Assembly: GCA_021202305.1 (NCBI GenBank)
Contig: JAJQDG010000234.1
Coordinates: forward strand, 1 to 7,338
Source of the DNA: Candidatus Gastranaerophilales bacterium
GTDB taxonomy: Bacteria; Cyanobacteriota; Vampirovibrionia; Gastranaerophilales; Gastranaerophilaceae
DNA length: 7,338 nucleotides
Reading direction: 5' to 3'
The notes under the pieces were generated by a model that was not told the origin of the DNA, did not search any database, and saw nothing but the letters and a program-made list of their open reading frames with translations. This document shows positions 4,945 through 7,338 of the stretch, piece after piece. Each line of letters begins with the position of its first letter. Positions within the stretch are counted from its first letter, which is position 1. A program made the position numbers and the translations under genes.

Positions 4945-7338
4945 ACTGCCAATGCTTCCTGTTTATTTAATTTTATTCCGCTGATTTTTGTAACACCTTT
5001 ATCTTTTTGAGTTACACCGATTATTCTATCCGCTGATTCAACCATTTGCGACCTCTGGCTGATTACTATAAATTGAGTTTTTTCGGATTGTTTTGTTATC
5101 ATTCTTGCAATTCGCTCTACATTAAATCCGTCAAGTGCGGCATCAACTTCATCAAGTGCATAAAAAGGCGAAGGAAGATGTCTTTGCACCGCAAACACTA
5201 ATGACAGCGCCATAAGAGTTTTTTCGCCGCCCGACATGCCTGCAAGCTTTTGTTTTTTCTTATCTTTTTGCTGCCCCTCAACCGTAAGCCCGCCCATAAA
5301 TGGATTTTCCGGATTTTCAAGGACAAGCCTGCCATTGCCGTCTGTTAAATCTGTGAAAATTTCGCTGAAATATTTATTTACCGCGTTAAATGTGGTAAGG
5401 AATGTTTCTTTTTTTAGTGTTTCGTATCCTGTCATTCTGTTTTGTATTTCAGTTTTTTCTTTTTCAAGGGTGTTTAGTTTTTCTTTTAATTCATTTTGTT
5501 TGGCAGCAACCTCATCATAGGTTTCTATTGCCCTCATGTTGACAAGCCCTAATTCATCCATTTTCTTTTGCAAGCGCTGGATTTTTGCATTGATTTCTTC
5601 AATTGTCATTTCTTCTGTTTGTATGGAATTTATATCAATGCCTTTTGATTTTAATTCTTCATATACTTCTTTGAATTGAGGTTCAATTTCGTTTCTTCTT
5701 GTTTTTGCACTTTCAATTTGTTCTTTTATGCGTTCAATTTCATTTAAAATAACATTTTTGCCGTTTTGTAGATCTATAAGTTTGTTTTGAATATCATCTC
5801 TTAAATTTTGCAGTTCATTTAAATTTTTGCCGAGTTTTTGAATTTCTTCTTCAAGTTCAATTAAAACTTTTTCTAAAAGTTTAATCTCGCCTGAAAATTT
5901 TTCTTTGTCGGCGCAAAGCTCAATGTTATCAGCCTGCAATTTGCTTATATCGGCTTCTTTCTGGGTAATCGTCGCATCATAAAAAGCAATGGTTTGATTA
6001 TCGCGCAAAATTTCATTTTCTACGTTCATAATTGATTTTTCAATCTGCTTAATTTCATTATCCGTATCTTTTGTAAGTTCTTTTAATTTGTTCAGCTCGC
6101 CTTCGTCTATAAATTTTTCCACCTCTTGAATTTCATCTTGCAGAGAAGCTGTTTTTTCAAGAAGAATTACATGTTTTTCTTCCAATTTATCCAATTTGGA
6201 ATTAATTGTTTTTATTTCGGGTTCTGTTTCTTTAATTTTTGTTTCATTCACGGATAAAAGTTCGTTTGATTTTTCATTTGCCTTTAAAAGCGCATTAAGT
6301 TCAATTTTGGCGCCGTTATATGAATTAGAAGCGTTTGAAAATTCTGTGCGTATTTTTTCAAGACGGTTTTCAAGTTCACTTTTTTTATTTTCAAGCTCCG
6401 TATATTTTTTTTCAAAATCACCGAGTCTTTTTTTATAAAGCGAAAGCTCTTTATCATCCGCTTTTGAAAACATTGCTGTACTTTTTCTTTTTGCACCGCC
6501 TGTTATTGCACCTGATTTTTCAAAAATTTCACCGTCTAATGTAACTATTCTGTATTTGCCCATAAGTTTTTTAGCGGTTTCCATGTTATCTACGGCAATG
6601 GTTTCGCCCAGTGCAAAATAAAAGGCATTCAAATATTTATCATCGAAATCAATGAGGTTTATGACAAAATCCAATACGCCTTTTTCCTTTGGCAGAGAAA
6701 GTTTTGAAGGCGCGGGTTTCAATTTATTCAAAGGAAGAAATGTAGCTCTGTCGCGCCCCAGAGATTTAAGCATTTCAACAGCTTGCGATGCCACATGTTC
6801 ATTTTCAACGACAATAAACCGGCTTCTGCCTCCCAGAGCCTCGCTTAAAGCTTCTTGATATTCGGCTTCAACCTCAAGGAGTTCCGACAACGGGGCATGC
6901 ACCCCTTTTAAACCGCTTTGCATAACTGTTTCAACACCTGCGCCCAGTCCGTACATTTTAAAAGCGCGCATATTAGCTTCAAGCTCGGATATTTTTCCCG
7001 TTGAAAGTCTTATGTTGTGAGCGCTTTCCGTAAGCTCATTTTTGGTTTTATCAAGGCTTTCAAAAGTTAACTTTAAAAGAAGTTTTGTATCTTCCATTTC
7101 CTTATTTAATTTTTCAATTAAAAGTTCAAGACGGTCTTTGTCGTCATTAAAAGTTTTCTGCCCTTTTAGAATATTATCTCTGGCGATTATCGCACTTTTT
7201 AATTCGTTATTTAAAAATTCAAGGCGCGATTCAAGCCCCAATTTTTCTTTTAAAATGGAGTTTTCCGCATCTTTTTCATTATCAAGTTCTTTTCTTAAAA
7301 TTGAACGTTTTTCAATATAAGCATCCGCGGTTTTATTT
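4941..7338 (-). CDS. smc: Chromosome segregation ATPase SMC, N-terminus beyond the window
   Basis: SMC is the ATPase of bacterial condensin: a dimer joined at a hinge, with two long coiled coils and ATP-binding heads, which organises and separates chromosomes. The frame is open to the right edge, so about 798 C-terminal residues are seen and roughly 390 are missing, including Walker A and the first coiled-coil arm. Numbered from the edge, coiled coil covers about 1-120. The hinge covers about 125-285, from MYGLGAGVETVMQSGLKG to the glycine-rich SGAITGGAKRK. The return coiled coil reaches about 660. The head then carries the ABC signature MSGGEKTL, Walker B with D-loop FYALDEVDAALD, and VISQRSQM where Bacillus-type SMC has ITHRK. 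A TTG at 7239-7241 is an internal Leu codon, not the start. Its stop overlaps scpA by 4 bp, making smc-scpA-scpB one operon whose promoter lies outside the window. Confidence 0.96.
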   Translation of the reverse strand, partial: NKTADAYIEKRSILRKELDNEKDAENSILKEKLGLESRLEFLNNELKSAIIARDNILKGQKTFNDDKDRLELLIEKLNKEMEDTKLLLKLTFESLDKTKNELTESAHNIRLSTGKISELEANMRAFKMYGLGAGVETVMQSGLKGVHAPLSELLEVEAEYQEALSEALGGRSRFIVVENEHVASQAVEMLKSLGRDRATFLPLNKLKPAPSKLSLPKEKGVLDFVINLIDFDDKYLNAFYFALGETIAVDNMETAKKLMGKYRIVTLDGEIFEKSGAITGGAKRKSTAMFSKADDKELSLYKKRLGDFEKKYTELENKKSELENRLEKIRTEFSNASNSYNGAKIELNALLKANEKSNELLSVNETKIKETEPEIKTINSKLDKLEEKHVILLEKTASLQDEIQEVEKFIDEGELNKLKELTKDTDNEIKQIEKSIMNVENEILRDNQTIAFYDATITQKEADISKLQADNIELCADKEKFSGEIKLLEKVLIELEEEIQKLGKNLNELQNLRDDIQNKLIDLQNGKNVILNEIERIKEQIESAKTRRNEIEPQFKEVYEELKSKGIDINSIQTEEMTIEEINAKIQRLQKKMDELGLVNMRAIETYDEVAAKQNELKEKLNTLEKEKTEIQNRMTGYETLKKETFLTTFNAVNKYFSEIFTDLTDGNGRLVLENPENPFMGGLTVEGQQKDKKKQKLAGMSGGEKTLMALSLVFAVQRHLPSPFYALDEVDAALDGFNVERIARMITKQSEKTQFIVISQRSQMVESADRIIGVTQKDKGVTKISGIKLNKQEALAV

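Noticed and set aside
5236..5520. Rightward Ser/Phe-rich frame inside smc, with similar ones at 6196-6438, 6335-6544, 6652-6858 and 7042-7320
   Set aside because: Antisense of Glu/Lys-rich coiled-coil codons gives long Phe/Ser frames by composition; they lie wholly within a certain gene.
6284..6496. Leftward Lys-rich frame inside smc
   Set aside because: Same-strand frame-shifted shadow of the smc coiled coil, with no start context of its own.
7239..7241. TTG as the start of smc
   Set aside because: The frame stays open for another 32 codons to the window edge with charged, coiled-coil-like sequence, and SMC proteins have an N-terminal head and arm before this point, so it is an internal Leu codon.
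1..7338. Search for tRNA/rRNA genes, CRISPR arrays, insertion sequences, phage or defence genes
   Set aside because: No clustered direct repeats, transposase motifs, terminal repeats or RNA gene signatures seen; the genes are housekeeping or plain unknowns.

Overview
The window is AT-rich bacterial chromosome carrying mostly housekeeping genes. Several proteins point to the cyanobacterial lineage, and the AT-rich, compact layout best fits a non-photosynthetic member such as Vampirovibrionia/Melainabacteria (Gastranaerophilales). The clues are the HU core VTLVGFGTFESR with VPAFSAGK, a ScpB with IALKEPIRQSEL, AYEHVQELLEKG and GRSYNL, an SMC C-terminus reading VISQRSQM...IGVTQ where the Bacillus type has ITHRK, and the GAPDH sequence. 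This placement rests on remembered family patterns, not on a search.

Layout from left to right: an uncharacterised 214-residue gene (+, 37-681) faces the HU gene hup (-, 869-1147), with hairpin terminators between them. A 118-bp divergent region follows, with a clear promoter for hup and an extended -10 promoter pointing right. That second promoter sits so close to its ATG that the mRNA is probably leaderless. It drives a small uncharacterised gene (+, 1266-1607) and a short-chain dehydrogenase (+, 1604-2302) that overlap by 4 bp. A strong 13-bp stem terminator (2410-2444) separates this pair from the leftward genes.

The right two thirds runs leftward: smc (cut by the right edge, 7338-4941), scpA (4944-4087) and scpB (4097-3585), joined by overlaps of 4 and 11 bp, then gap (3500-2496) with its own promoter. 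SMC, ScpA and ScpB form the bacterial condensin complex, and HU also shapes the nucleoid, so four of the eight genes concern chromosome organisation. GAPDH is central glycolysis/gluconeogenesis.

I see no tRNA, rRNA, CRISPR, mobile element or phage gene, and no intergenic gap exceeds about 200 bp. I do not see a new multi-gene system. The best leads are the nested inverted repeats in the hup divergent promoter region, the probable leaderless operon pairing an unknown small protein with an SDR, the non-NAD-type cofactor residues in GAPDH, and the overlapping smc-scpA-scpB operon.
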